From Hofstenia miamia (Eukaryota; Xenacoelomorpha; Acoela), in NCBI GenBank assembly GCA_004352715.1, contig SCFE01000045.1, positions 1,070,419-1,100,395 of the forward strand: a DNA stretch of 29,977 nt. The letters are read 5' to 3'. Position numbers and translations under genes: made by a program. Under the pieces are notes generated by a model. That model did not search any database and had not been told where the DNA came from. It saw nothing but the letters and a program-made list of their open reading frames with translations. This document shows positions 10,191-19,569 of this stretch, in pieces (positions within the stretch are counted from its first letter, which is position 1; the number at the start of each line of letters is the position of its first letter).

Positions 10191-10560
10191 CAAGATGCAT
10201 TGGGTCATGAATCGATTTTCGCAAATGTTGATACAACTTGGAAACTTTTGCGTTGGTAGTAGGCTTTTCGTAATTATCTTCTAAAGAAATTACATCCAAA
10301 TTCTACCTGACAATGGCATGCACATCCTCTCATATCTCATCTGTTTCCAAAAAATTAAAATTTTTACGCTCCGAATCCAAGATGCATTGGGTCATGAATC
10401 GATTTCCGCAAATGTTGATACAACTTGGAAACTTTTGCGTTCGTAGTAGGCTTTTCGAAATTATCTTCTAAAGAAATTACATCCAAATTCTACCTGACAA
10501 TGGCATACACATCCTCTCATATCTCATCTGTTTCCAAAAAATTAAAATTTTTACGCTCCG
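10191..10560 (+). repeat. 187-bp tandem duplication inside repeat copy A
   Basis: CAAGATGCATTGGGTCATGA starts at 10191 and again at 10378, and the following sequence repeats with a few substitutions. Copy B has this segment once (near 12028), so the duplication is specific to copy A or to its assembled contig. It is not a multiple of three. Confidence 0.8.
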
Positions 10561-11242
10561 AATTCACCTATCGAGAACATATAGGGAGCACATCAGACAA
10601 AATTTGAACGAAAGAAATGATATCAGATAAAAAGTAAAGAAAATTTACTCGGTTAACCAATTAACTCCAGTCAACTCTATATGAATAATGTAAAATTGAT
10701 TAGAACTGTGTAGTGGCGAGCATCCACCACAAAAGCAAGGTAGACTTAAAATATTTAAGGGGATTTGAGATGAATATTTGGGAATTTAGCATTTGGAAAA
10801 CTTTTGTGTTGGTTTCCAATATGATTTGTATTGCGCATAATCTTCTTGCGAAAAATAACATGTCTTCATTATGTTTTGAGTTTATCACTTTTTGTTTTAT
10901 TTGTCTTAATCTTGTGTTTTTGAAAATTTTGCGAAACGGCATGCCGCAGTGCTTTAGCCACTGGTTTCAGGTAAAAAACGAAAATGAAAGAGAAGACACT
11001 CATTTTATTGTAGTGTCACCACTAATGACTCATCAGATGTGAATATTTAAAAAAATTATACAAGAACATTGAAAAATTTTCAAAACTTCCTAAGCTGCTT
11101 AAGATTGACCTGCAACAAGTTTTTTTATAAGTAATTGATATAAGGAACTATAATCTATAAGATTGCGAAAGTTTAAACTTTTGAATCATGAATTGTGAAA
11201 ACGGACTTTTTTTAGAAAATATAGTTATTGAATGACATTAAC

Positions 11243-11875
11243 TCAGTTTAACGGCATTTCCGTGCTCGATGGTCCCAGTAGCTGAGATATATCAATGAAA
11301 CTCGTGTCGGGTAGAGCGTTCTCGTAACTAGATATAATATTTTCTGCAATTGAAATATCACTAGGAGTCAAAACTCGACGAGCTTCTTTGTCTGGATTAA
11401 TAATGGCTGCTGCAAAATAGCACTTGGAAATGAACCAAATCTCCGGGATTCTTCAAGACGTATTATGATACATGGCAAGGTTTTAACGTCATTGTGTATT
11501 TCAGACAGATCTATAAGACTGTGCGCAAATTGCCATGTCTTCCGTATCTGATAAACAAGACTTTCAATGACTGGCATCTCTAGCTCCAGATATTTTCCAA
11601 GAACAAAATTTTCGTGTACTTTGTACATCTGAACAACTGCTAAGTGATCCAGCTTTGAACATTGTCTCCTCAGTTAATAGTGCCTTGTTTTTAGCATAGC
11701 AAACTAAAGTTGGCAAAAAGGCCTGTACCATCGAGTATTGGATAAAGCTTGGACCCTTTTCTGAATTTCAAAATCTAAAAAAACTTTCCATGATTTTGAA
11801 CACTGTCCAAAATGACGCGTCCTACAAACTCCCTCGATGGGTCAGCTATCTCTTGTTCAACAGCTACTAGCAAGA
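11243..11875 (-). pseudogene. probable hAT-like transposase fragment (copy A)
   Basis: Minus-strand protein-like sequence in several frames. It opens with EQEIADPSREFVGRVILDSV, passes through YSMVQAFLPTLVCYAKNKAL, then frame 11628-11368 (YLELEMPVIESLVYQIRKTW, IHNDVKTLPCIIIRLEESRR). A shifted frame reads FAAAIINPDKEARRVLTPSD and ends TEMPLN with a stop at 11243-11245. The order of a 'x-x-PVIESL' segment, a long helical middle and an 'AAAIINP' box resembles the C-terminal half of hAT/BED-type transposases, where a related AxxxxPKFK segment occurs. I see no hAT dimerisation motif and no catalytic residues I can place. The class is an inference; that the strand was once coding is better supported, because the diverged copy near 14500-14815 keeps the same peptides. 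Confidence 0.4.
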
Positions 11876-11876
11876 N

Positions 11877-11906
<30 letters not shown>
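11877..11906. repeat. (TA)n microsatellite at a contig start
   Basis: A TA dinucleotide run begins immediately after the single n at 11876. It matches the (TA)n that precedes repeat copy A at about 10051-10070. Confidence 0.9.
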
Positions 11907-11910
<4 letters not shown>

Positions 11911-13524
11911 CATTTGTTTATTATTTTTAGCAAGGATCACAAAATAATGGGTCTACAAGTCTGCTGCCCAAATCAATTTGTTGTCCGTAGTCAGATGGCT
12001 TTTAGCACTTCTTCAAATTCGTCAGGACAAGATGCATTGGGTCATGAATCGATTTCCGCAAATGTTGATACAACTTGGAAACTTTTGCGTTGGTAGTAGG
12101 CTTTTCGAAATTATCTTCTAAAGAAATTACATCCAAATTCTACCTGACAATGGCATGCACATCCTCTCATATCTCATCTGTTTCCAAAAAATTAACATTT
12201 TTAGGCTATGAATCACCTATCGAGAACATATAGGGAGCACATCAGACAAAATTTGAACGAAAGAAATGATATCAGATAAAAAGTAAAGAAAATTTACTCG
12301 GTTAACCAATTAACTCCAGTCAACTCTATATGAATAATGTAAAATTGATTAGAACTGTGTAGTGGCGAGCATCCACCACAAAAGCAAGGTAGACTTAAAA
12401 TATTTAAGGGGATTTGAGATGAATATTTGGGAATTTAGCATTTGGAAAACTTTTGTGTTGGTTTCCAATATGATTTGTATTGCGCATAATCTTCTTGCGA
12501 AAAATAACATGTCTTCATTATGTTTTGAGTTTATCACTTTTTGTTTTATTTGTCTTAATCTTGTGTTTTTGAAAATTTTGCGAAACGGCATGCCGCAGTG
12601 CTTTAGCCACTGGTTTCAGGTAAAAAACGAAAATGAAAGAGAAGACACTCATTTTATTGTAGTGTCACCACTAATGACTCATCAGATGTGAATATTTAAA
12701 AAAATTATACAAGAACATTGAAAAATTTTCAAAACTTCCTAAGCTGCTTAAGATTGACCTGCAACAAGTTTTTTTATAAGTAATTGATATAAGGAACTAT
12801 AATCTATAAGATTGCGAAAGTTTAAACTTTTGAATCATGAATTGTGAAAACGGACTTTTTTTAGAAAATATAGTTATTGAATGACATTAACTCAGTTTAA
12901 CGGCATTTCCGTGCTCGATGGTCCCAGTAGCTGAGATATATCAATGAAACTCGTGTCGGGTAGAGCGTTCTCGTAACTAGATATAATATTTTCTGCAATT
13001 GAAATATCACTAGGAGTCAAAACTCGACGAGCTTCTTTGTCTGGATTAATAATGGCTGCTGCAAAATAGCACTTGGAAATGAACCAAATCTCCGGGATTC
13101 TTCAAGACGTATTATGATACATGGCAAGGTTTTAACGTCATTGTGTATTTCAGACAGATCTATAAGACTGTGCGCAAATTGCCATGTCTTCCGTATCTGA
13201 TAAACAAGACTTTCAATGACTGGCATCTCTAGCTCCAGATATTTTCCAAGAACAAAATTTTCGTGTACTTTGTACATCTGAACAACTGCTAAGTGATCCA
13301 GCTTTGAACATTGTCTCCTCAGTTAATAGTGCCTTGTTTTTAGCATAGCAAACTAAAGTTGGCAAAAAGGCCTGTACCATCGAGTATTGGATAAAGCTTG
13401 GACCCTTTTCTGAATTTCAAAATCTAAAAAAACTTTCCATGATTTTGAACACTGTCCAAAATGACGCGTCCTACAAACTCCCTCGATGGGTCAGCTATCT
13501 CTTGTTCAACAGCTACTAGCAAGA
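11907..13524 (-). mobile_element. repeat copy B, probable hAT-like transposon remnant
   Basis: Second copy of the ~1.65 kb repeat. It differs from copy A by about five substitutions in the first 120 bp and lacks the 187-bp duplication, then is apparently identical to it until copy A ends. The transposase-like minus-strand segment is at 13524-12892 with the same frames and stop as in copy A. Unlike copy A, the sequence continues past 13524 into a distinct GC-richer tail. Confidence 0.6.
12892..13524 (-). pseudogene. probable hAT-like transposase fragment (copy B)
   Basis: Same peptides as the copy A segment, offset by 1649 bp, with the longest frame at 13277-13017 and the terminal stop at 12892-12894. 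All frameshifts are shared with copy A. That is expected if the two are the same locus assembled twice, or if they duplicated very recently. Confidence 0.4.
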
Positions 13525-13696
13525 CTGCTACTGGTGCCTGTGAGATAGGCCAAGGCCAGCAATTGCTGTGCCTTTCCTGTGAGGCAGACTTACTGTGTCA
13601 CAGGTAATTATGAGTCTTGGTTGGCTAAAGCGGCCTTCGGCTTCACTCTGCTGATTAGACTCAACACAGATCAGCACTCTGCGTGCCAGGAGTCGC
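13525..13696. other. GC-rich island of unknown origin
   Basis: About 170 bp with GC content near 50%, unlike everything around it. It contains AGCGGCCTTCGGCTTCACTC and ends in CAGCACTCTGCGTGCCAGGA at a single n. There is no long reading frame. The last ~25 bp are faintly like a tRNA anticodon arm, so a truncated tRNA-derived SINE is one possibility; the B box that would test this would lie beyond the n. Confidence 0.4.
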
Positions 13697-13697
13697 N

Positions 13698-14815
13698 CAA
13701 CTCTATATGAATAATGTAAAATTGATTAGAACTGTGTAGTGGCGAGCATCCACCACAAAAGCAAGGTAGACTTAAAATATTTAAGGGGATTTGAGATGAA
13801 TATTTGGGAATTTAGCATTTGGAAAACTTTTGTGTTGGTTTCCAATATGATTTGTATTGCGCATAATCTTCTTGCGAAAAATAACATGTCTTCATTATGT
13901 TTTGAGTTTATCACTTTTTGTTTTATTTGTCTTAATCTTGTGTTTTTGAAAATTTTGCGAAACGGCATGCCGCAGTGCTTTAGCCACTGGTTTCAGGTAA
14001 AAAACGAAAATGAAAGAGAAGACACTCATTTTATTGTAGTGTCACCACTAATGACTCATCAGATGTGAATATTTAAAAAAATTATACAAGAACATTGAAA
14101 AATTTTCAAAACTTCCTAAGCTGCTTAAGATTGACCTGCAACAAGTTTTTTTATAAGTAATTGATATAAGGAACTATAATCTATAAGATTGCGAAAGTTT
14201 AAACTTTTGAATCATGAATTGTGAAAACGGACTTTTTTTAGAAAATATAGTTATTGAATGACATTAACTCAGTTTAACGGCATTTCCGTGCTCGATGGTC
14301 CCAGTAGCTGAGATATATCAATGAAACTCGTGTCGGGTAGAGCGTTCTCGTAACTAGATATAATATTTTCTGCAATTGAAATATCACTAGGAGTCAAAAC
14401 TCGACGAGCTTCTTTGTCTGGATTAATAATGGCTGCTGCAAAATAGCACTTGCTTCTTTGTCTGGATTAATAATGGCTGCTGCAAAATAACACTTGGAAA
14501 TAACCAAATCACCGGGATTCTTCAAGACGTATTATGAGACATGGTAAGGCTTTAACGTTATTGTGTATTTCAGACACATCTATAAGACTGTGCGCAAATT
14601 GTCATGTCTTCCGTACCTGATAAACATGACTTTCAATGACTGGCAACTCTAGCTCCAGATATTTTCCAACAAACACGGTTTTCGTGTACTTGGTGCATCT
14701 GACCAACTGCTAAGTGATCCAGCTTTGAACATTGCCTCAGATGAAGTGACCTTTCCTCAGTTAATAGTGCCTTGTTTTTAGCAGGAAACTAAAGTCGGCA
14801 AAAAGGCCTTTGTGG
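13698..14815 (-). mobile_element. repeat copy C, chimera of identical and diverged parts
   Basis: 13698-14452 is apparently identical to 12321-13075 in copy B. At 14409-14452 and 14453-14496 a 44-bp segment is repeated with one mismatch. After that the sequence still follows the repeat to about 14815 but at roughly 90% identity, with indels such as CAGATGAAGTGACCTT. The minus-strand transposase-like segment therefore spans 14815-14269, with the upstream part from a different, older copy. Confidence 0.6.
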
Positions 14816-15011
14816 CATACTCCTAGGGGTGAAGGTCCTGACCGGATCGTGGATATGCCAACTCATCATTCTGTCAATTGTTTCACTAACTCCGACCATT
14901 GAAAATAGAGGTTCGTTTTACAGTTAAACTAGTCTCAGAATTTAACTTTTTTACAGTTTATCTGTTGGTGTTTTTTTGAGTTAGTTTAACCTTTGATTTA
15001 ACTGTTCAGTT
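14816..15011. other. anonymous DNA before gap
   Basis: No gene is seen. The last 100 bp are rich in TTTAACT-type words. A short segment at about 14820-14880 has higher GC but no identifiable frame. Confidence 0.4.
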
Positions 15012-15291
15012 NNNNNNNNNNNNNNNNNNNNNNNNNNNNNNNNNNNNNNNNNNNNNNNNNNNNNNNNNNNNNNNNNNNNNNNNNNNNNNNNNNNNNNNNN
15101 NNNNNNNNNNNNNNNNNNNNNNNNNNNNNNNNNNNNNNNNNNNNNNNNNNNNNNNNNNNNNNNNNNNNNNNNNNNNNNNNNNNNNNNNNNNNNNNNNNNN
15201 NNNNNNNNNNNNNNNNNNNNNNNNNNNNNNNNNNNNNNNNNNNNNNNNNNNNNNNNNNNNNNNNNNNNNNNNNNNNNNNNNNNNNNNNNNN
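15012..15291. other. assembly gap, 280 N
   Basis: 280 N, a size probably estimated from paired reads rather than a placeholder. Confidence 0.98.
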
Positions 15292-16348
15292 TTCCAATTT
15301 ACTTAGTAACTCCTAAAATTGTCATATAATTGATGTAGTCATATTATACTAAGTGCTTTTAGGTCAAAATGAAGTCAAAATTTGCTGTTAGGTCAACCAA
15401 GTAAAATAGAGTAAAAATACAGAAAAACTATCAATATTATTCCTTTGATGTGCAATGAACTATAGCATATGCGAGCTTTTTTCTTTGTCCCATCAGGGTG
15501 GATAAAACTAATATTTTCCCAGACTTTTCAGATTTTACTTACCAAAGTAATGTGCGAAGTCTTGGTACTCAATACCAGAACTTCTTACTGCAGCTGAGCT
15601 ATGATGCTAGATAAATGATTGGGAAGTGGTCTACATGCAAAGAATTGTTTCTGAAATTTCATCACGTTACTCACGTTGTACATCTTATACATGATTGTTT
15701 TCAATGTCTAAAATCAACTGATATCTTGATTGCTAGGATGAAAATGGCTACCCCGAGGATCAAAACACACATGGCTATGCTTAGGGAAATTGGTCAATGA
15801 CCTACATCAGCTGCTACCAGAAGCGGGGATTCTTGGTTAGAAGAAGTAACTTGAATGATGTAAAATATGTTGTTAGTTCTTTTAAATATAGTGGCATCAT
15901 TGTGCAGTGATAAAGAACCCATTAAGAAAGAAACGTTGGTTCAAGGACCAATTTATTTTATCAAATACACATCTCTTCATATTTATGTGAAAAATTTTGA
16001 ATAGTATTGGCAAATTGTAATCAGTTTAGAAAATGGTGACCTGAATTCAGTAGGACCATATTTTGACAATATGACGAGGACTGCTTAGGATTTTCATAAA
16101 ATGATTAGGACAAATGTTGACCTAAGGCCTTCACAGCACATCCTCCTTCAAAATGATCAACAAAGTACTTTTTTTCTATATTTGGAAACTCGCGTTAACA
16201 TTAATTGACATAACTACATTAACATCATCCTCCGTGTTTCATGATGCAATTTTTATTTACTTATTTAATTTTGTATCTCATTACCCTTTGGTTACGTAAT
16301 AATTTTTTGAAACTGTTATATTTTGGAAGGTAATTTACGAGTTAATGT
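15292..16348. other. 1 kb without recognisable genes
   Basis: AT-rich sequence with no domain-bearing frame. A 61-codon plus-strand frame at 15615-15800 has mixed composition and no motif. If the PLE linker at 16349-16498 was once part of a full element, its endonuclease should lie here on the minus strand, but I found no GIY-YIG motif. Confidence 0.45.
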
Positions 16349-16498
16349 TCAAGTCGACATGATGCTAAGCTGATGAAAGTTTGCAATTTTATTATCTAGT
16401 GTGTTTCGGTTTATCTTAGCATTATCAGTTTGGAAACCTATATAGGGTAGCGATATTTTTAGTTGTTTAATAAATTTAAATTCAGATACTTTGTGTTG
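16349..16498 (-). pseudogene. PLE RT-to-endonuclease linker remnant
   Basis: A minus-strand frame of about 50 codons reads HKVSEFKFIKQLKISLPYIG, then FQTDNAKINRNTLDNKIANF, and stops at 16349-16351. The 'hydrophobic LPYIG followed by ~15 residues and a basic helix' pattern is what links the RT and GIY-YIG domains in PLEs. It is on the same strand as the PLE RT copies at 18.4-21.3 kb and could be a displaced part of one of them. The fragment is short, so this rests on one motif. Confidence 0.35.
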
Positions 16499-16739
16499 AC
16501 CCTATTCAAATTTATTCATTTTCTGGTAATTAATGGTAATAACATCCTGGTATGCATATAGTGATTTCAACTTTTTATTATCTCTCATGTAATCATTAGC
16601 TATGTATTTGTTTCGCCAAAATTCTACGAGCAGATGACAGCATTGAGAATTAGAGGATGCAGTTTTAATCTCCTGACTGCGTTTTATTTATAATATACAC
16701 ATATTCTAAAGAATTTCGAATTCTCGAGCAGGAACACAC

Positions 16740-17260
16740 CTCTTAATCTTTCATTTTCGTTGATGAAATAACGTTTCAAGCAAGCACTCGTCCAAAAAGA
16801 AGGCCGATCCGTTGCAGGACAAAGCTTCAGTTCCTTATGTTCATTCTAGAAATATATCAATAGTAGCAGCGAGGAATAAGACAGGCATGTAAAATTACAA
16901 GATAAATTACACGTCTGTGAAAGTTAAAGATTTTCAAACATGTTTGAATGAAATTTAAAATTAATGTCATGCAAAAAATATTATGGATCCTCTTTGTATC
17001 TTAGACAACACTAGAATGCATCATGCTATATTGATCTTCTTGAATTTTTTGCAACTTTTTACTGCCTCCCTATTGTTCCTTCCTCAACCCTATTGAGAGT
17101 TTTTTTGCAAAATGGAAGAACTACGTAATTAGGCAACAATGGGCGTATTAAACTCAATTAATAATTTCCAAAGAAAATGGCTTTCTTGCGATTACATTTG
17201 AAGATTGCGAGCATATTATAGGAATATGCTTAGGTATTTGGATAAATAAGCAAACAGGGT
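16740..17260 (+). pseudogene. IS630/Tc1-like DDE transposase, C-terminal catalytic part
   Basis: Three catalytic blocks can be read in order on the plus strand, in different frames. FVDE at about 16756 is followed by ITFQASTRPK and, one frame over, RGRSVAGQSFSSL. MDPLCILDNTRMHHAILIFL starts at 16983 and holds the second aspartate at 17004. LPPYCSFLNPIESFFAKWKN at about 17062-17121 holds the glutamate codon at 17095. LPPYSPFLNPIE followed by a K-W-K segment is a signature of IS630/Tc1-superfamily transposases, which cut and paste DNA using a DDE triad. The second D and the E are about 30 codons apart, slightly short of the usual 33-34, with a frameshift between. Several stops are present. The N-terminal DNA-binding part is not recognisable upstream. 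It is dead, although all three catalytic residues are still encoded. Confidence 0.7.
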
Positions 17261-17736
17261 GGAAATCAATAACTAAAGGTCGTTCCATTAAAGAATTTTG
17301 ATATAAACTCATAATTGTAATTGATTTTGGAAAACGACAAAAAAGAATTTTATTATTTTGTGTAATGAATTTTCAAAAATATTTTTTGCAGTTTTTCAGA
17401 TTTGATCGAGGATTAAATAAAGGTTATTTTTAGCTAGTTTACATACATTACAGAGACATTTTTAAATGCAACAGAGACTTCATTAAAATCAAATCGACTT
17501 AATTTAATGCAATAGAGACTCAATTGAGCGCAACAGAAAGTTTATTGAAGAAAAAATACTGTATTTTGAAATATATTTATAAACTGTTTATGATTATTCC
17601 TGAGAATATTGAAGAAACTTTAATTATCTTTGACAAACTTTAATTTTTCTTATATTGTCTTTGAAAAACTTTAAATATCTTTAATTATCTTTGTAAATCT
17701 TTAAAGAACAGTGGTTTTAAGTAGAAAAACTTTGCA
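17261..17736. other. AT-rich spacer with short internal repetition
   Basis: No gene. The words GCAACAGAGACTT/GCAATAGAGACTC recur around 17450-17540, and CTTTAATTATCTTTG-like words recur at 17610-17705. Confidence 0.5.
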
Positions 17737-18410
17737 CGAACTTTGAAAATTTTACCTAAAGAACTATAAAGCTTCCCAAAGTTTTTCAATGACAATTTGA
17801 CTGGGGCAAGTAACCATGGCGTGAGCATTGATTAGGAGCTCTTGAATTATATCAATAATTATCCTGATCTGTCTAAGAGGACCATAACTGGTGAAGAATG
17901 TTGGGTATTTGGTTGTTATGATGAAATCAAACTCAATCATCGCATGAGCCAAAATCGAAAAATGCGCACTAAGTTCGTTCAAATGTGAAGGCTTATTGTT
18001 CACTTTTAGCTGTCTTGGGGTAGCGCATCATGAGTTTTTACGAGCAACAAGGAGTATTACCTTGATTATGCGCCGTTTTGTGAGAAGCAAAATGCATTAC
18101 GATAATGATCTGCACAGTCATCATTGCTTGTGAACGATTTTTAGCCAAAACAGCACAACAATCACACCCCAACCACCATATTCACTAGATATGGCACCCT
18201 GCAACTTTTTCTTATTTCCAAAATTGAAATGACGGAAATTTCAAGAAATAAAGACATCATTATGCAAGAGCTTAAAGCCATTCCAAAAGTGATAGTTAGG
18301 AATGCTTTAAGGATTAGAAAAGTAGCACTATATATTAGCAATTTGCTATTTACCTTTATGTTTATTAATACCAAACTTGGAACTAGTATTTTATTGAGGG
18401 AAGAGTACCA
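17737..18410 (+). pseudogene. mariner transposase, C-terminal two thirds
   Basis: The plus strand, with several frameshifts, gives the mariner order. FNDNLTGASNHGVSID then a stop, then ELLNYINNYPDLSKRTITGE with ECWVFGCYDEIK is the first catalytic block. The usual T-G-D-E/S is T-G-E-E here, so the first catalytic Asp is changed. MSQNRKMRTKF and VRSNVKAY follow, then TSNKEYYLDYAP and HYDN at about 18097, corresponding to the H-x-D-N-A second Asp block. SSLLVNDF and PQPPYSLDMAPCNFFLFPKL around 18170-18225 give the third, with Asp retained in the SLDMAP segment as in the DD34D family. ELKAIPKV is the usual C-terminal region. The N-terminal helix-turn-helix part and the terminal repeats are not recognisable. 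It is an inactive fossil. Confidence 0.88.
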
Positions 18411-18414
18411 ATAA

Positions 18415-19290
18415 TTTTATTAGAAAGATTAATATTCATATCTTTGGCATATACTAATTTAGTTGCTTTTTAAAATTTTTTCACATTTTCTTTTTTACTT
18501 GAGATTTAAGGCCAATCCTTATTTTTAATAGAGTCAATAAATTCATAAAAAATTCTTAGAAGAAGGGATTTTTTATATCCGATTTTCATGAGTAATTTAA
18601 AAAAATTAACTGCTATGGAAATATATTCACTTGTATGGGAACAGATTCTAGAAAAACTCAGCAATCGTATTTTAATTATGCTTTTCTTTGTCATACTGCA
18701 ATGGTAGGAATCGGGCGAATGATGGTAAGATCCGATCTTTTCCTTATGAAGAGACCTCTTCCAATTTCTCAATTCTTTTGCTTAATTTGAATATTCGAAA
18801 AGTTTGCTTTGTATTTCATATCTCATGAAAAAATTTAGAGTTTTCATATAATACTTTTAGATCTTCACGCACTAAATTAGCAATTTCTTCATCAAGAATG
18901 CAAAATATATCATCTAGATATCTTCTATAAATAATATTTCTTTTAAATTTATCAATCTTGCTTTTTTCTAAGTTGTACATGGAGATATCCGCAATATACT
19001 GTGCTGAGTTACCATCATAGCAAGGCCGTCTACTTGGACATACTCTTTATTGCAAAATTTACATTCATTATTTTTATAAATTGTTTTCATCAGTTATATT
19101 ATATGTAATTCATAAGCTTTGGTTGTTAATTCCGTAAAAGTGTAGTTTATAGGAAATTCAATTTTTGAGATCAGTTCTTTGTTAACCATTAGGTTTTGCA
19201 AAGTTTGAATCATTGCATCATGAGGATACTTAAATAATGTTTCGGGTTACTCCCTTATCATTAGGGCATTATGAATAAATTTCCTAATAG
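18415..19290 (-). pseudogene. Penelope-like element reverse transcriptase (PLE-2)
   Basis: The minus strand reads ETLFKYPHDAMIQTLQNLMV and NKELISKIEFPINYTFTELT at 19245-19140, the region before the catalytic palm. Then come TIYKNNECKFCNKEYVQVDG, LAM and, after a one-base shift, GNSAQYIADISMYNLEKSKI (the DGxAMG...ANIFM box), at 19085-18960. NIIYRRYLDDIFCILDEEIA carries the YLDD catalytic box (GATGAT at 18910-18915). Further on, FSNIQIKQKN corresponds to the FLDIxIxR motif, and RICSHTSEYISIAVNFFKLL with IGYKKSLLLRIFYEFIDSIK correspond to the thumb/post-RT segment in frame 18772-18506. Frameshifts and stops interrupt it. It meets the 3' part of the mariner fossil near 18415, so its endonuclease end is missing or displaced. 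Confidence 0.82.
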
Positions 19291-19569
19291 TTGAGTTCAA
19301 TGCAACAAGTAGAGTTTGATCATCCTGCAAAGCTGTGTGAATGATGCAATTAACAGTAATAACGGTGCTGATACATCATGAAAAAATTTAAACAAATTCA
19401 ACGCGTTTCGGCAAAGCTTAAAATACAATATTTATAATTTATATTAGAAAATCATTAATTAGCACTATAAGTTTGATTATCTTGGACACTTTATTCAAGA
19501 TATATCTAGTAATTTAGCATGTACCATGTCTTGAACCTGTCAATAGCTTCTTAAAATTAAGGTTGCGAA
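19291..19569. other. spacer between PLE-2 and PLE-3
   Basis: Probably the decayed 5' region of PLE-2. On the minus strand it holds GCCGAAACGCGTTG at 19412-19399, which resembles the second half of a hammerhead ribozyme core, but no matching CTGATGA is visible upstream. No other feature is seen. Confidence 0.4.

Larger units (their letters stand above)
10070..11875 (-). mobile_element. repeat copy A (~1.8 kb), probable hAT-like transposon remnant
   Basis: This is the first of three copies of a dispersed repeat. It begins beside a (TA)n tract and ends at the single n at 11876. Coding-like sequence lies on the minus strand at 11875-11243 and, weakly, at about 10560-10070 (FLETDEI, then NLDVISLEDNFEKPTTNAKV). 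The middle, about 10650-11240, holds overlapping frames on both strands with no recognised domain. Compared with copy B, the first ~500 bp differ by scattered substitutions and by a 187-bp internal tandem duplication. From about 10570 to 11875 the copies appear identical. Confidence 0.6.

Noticed and set aside
10191-10607. 60-codon plus-strand frames beginning at 10077 and 10425
   Set aside because: The protein-like reading of this segment is on the minus strand (NLDVISLEDNFEKPTTNAKV); the plus frames are its shadow.
10713-11042. 109-codon plus-strand frame (MASIHHKSKV...) repeated at 12362 and 13739
   Set aside because: It recurs only because the whole repeat recurs; it has no recognised domain and overlaps an 80-codon frame on the opposite strand. 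Coding-like peptides of the repeat are on the minus strand elsewhere.
15615-15800. 61-codon plus-strand frame
   Set aside because: No motif, no splice context, and chance length for the window.
16395-16435. Hammerhead-like CTGATAA...CCGAAACAC on the minus strand
   Set aside because: The core is altered and stem II does not pair well. The same bases read as a PLE-like linker peptide (TDNAKINRNTLDN), which explains them better.
17764-18003. 79-codon minus-strand frame
   Set aside because: It is opposite the mariner transposase, whose motifs are unmistakable on the plus strand.
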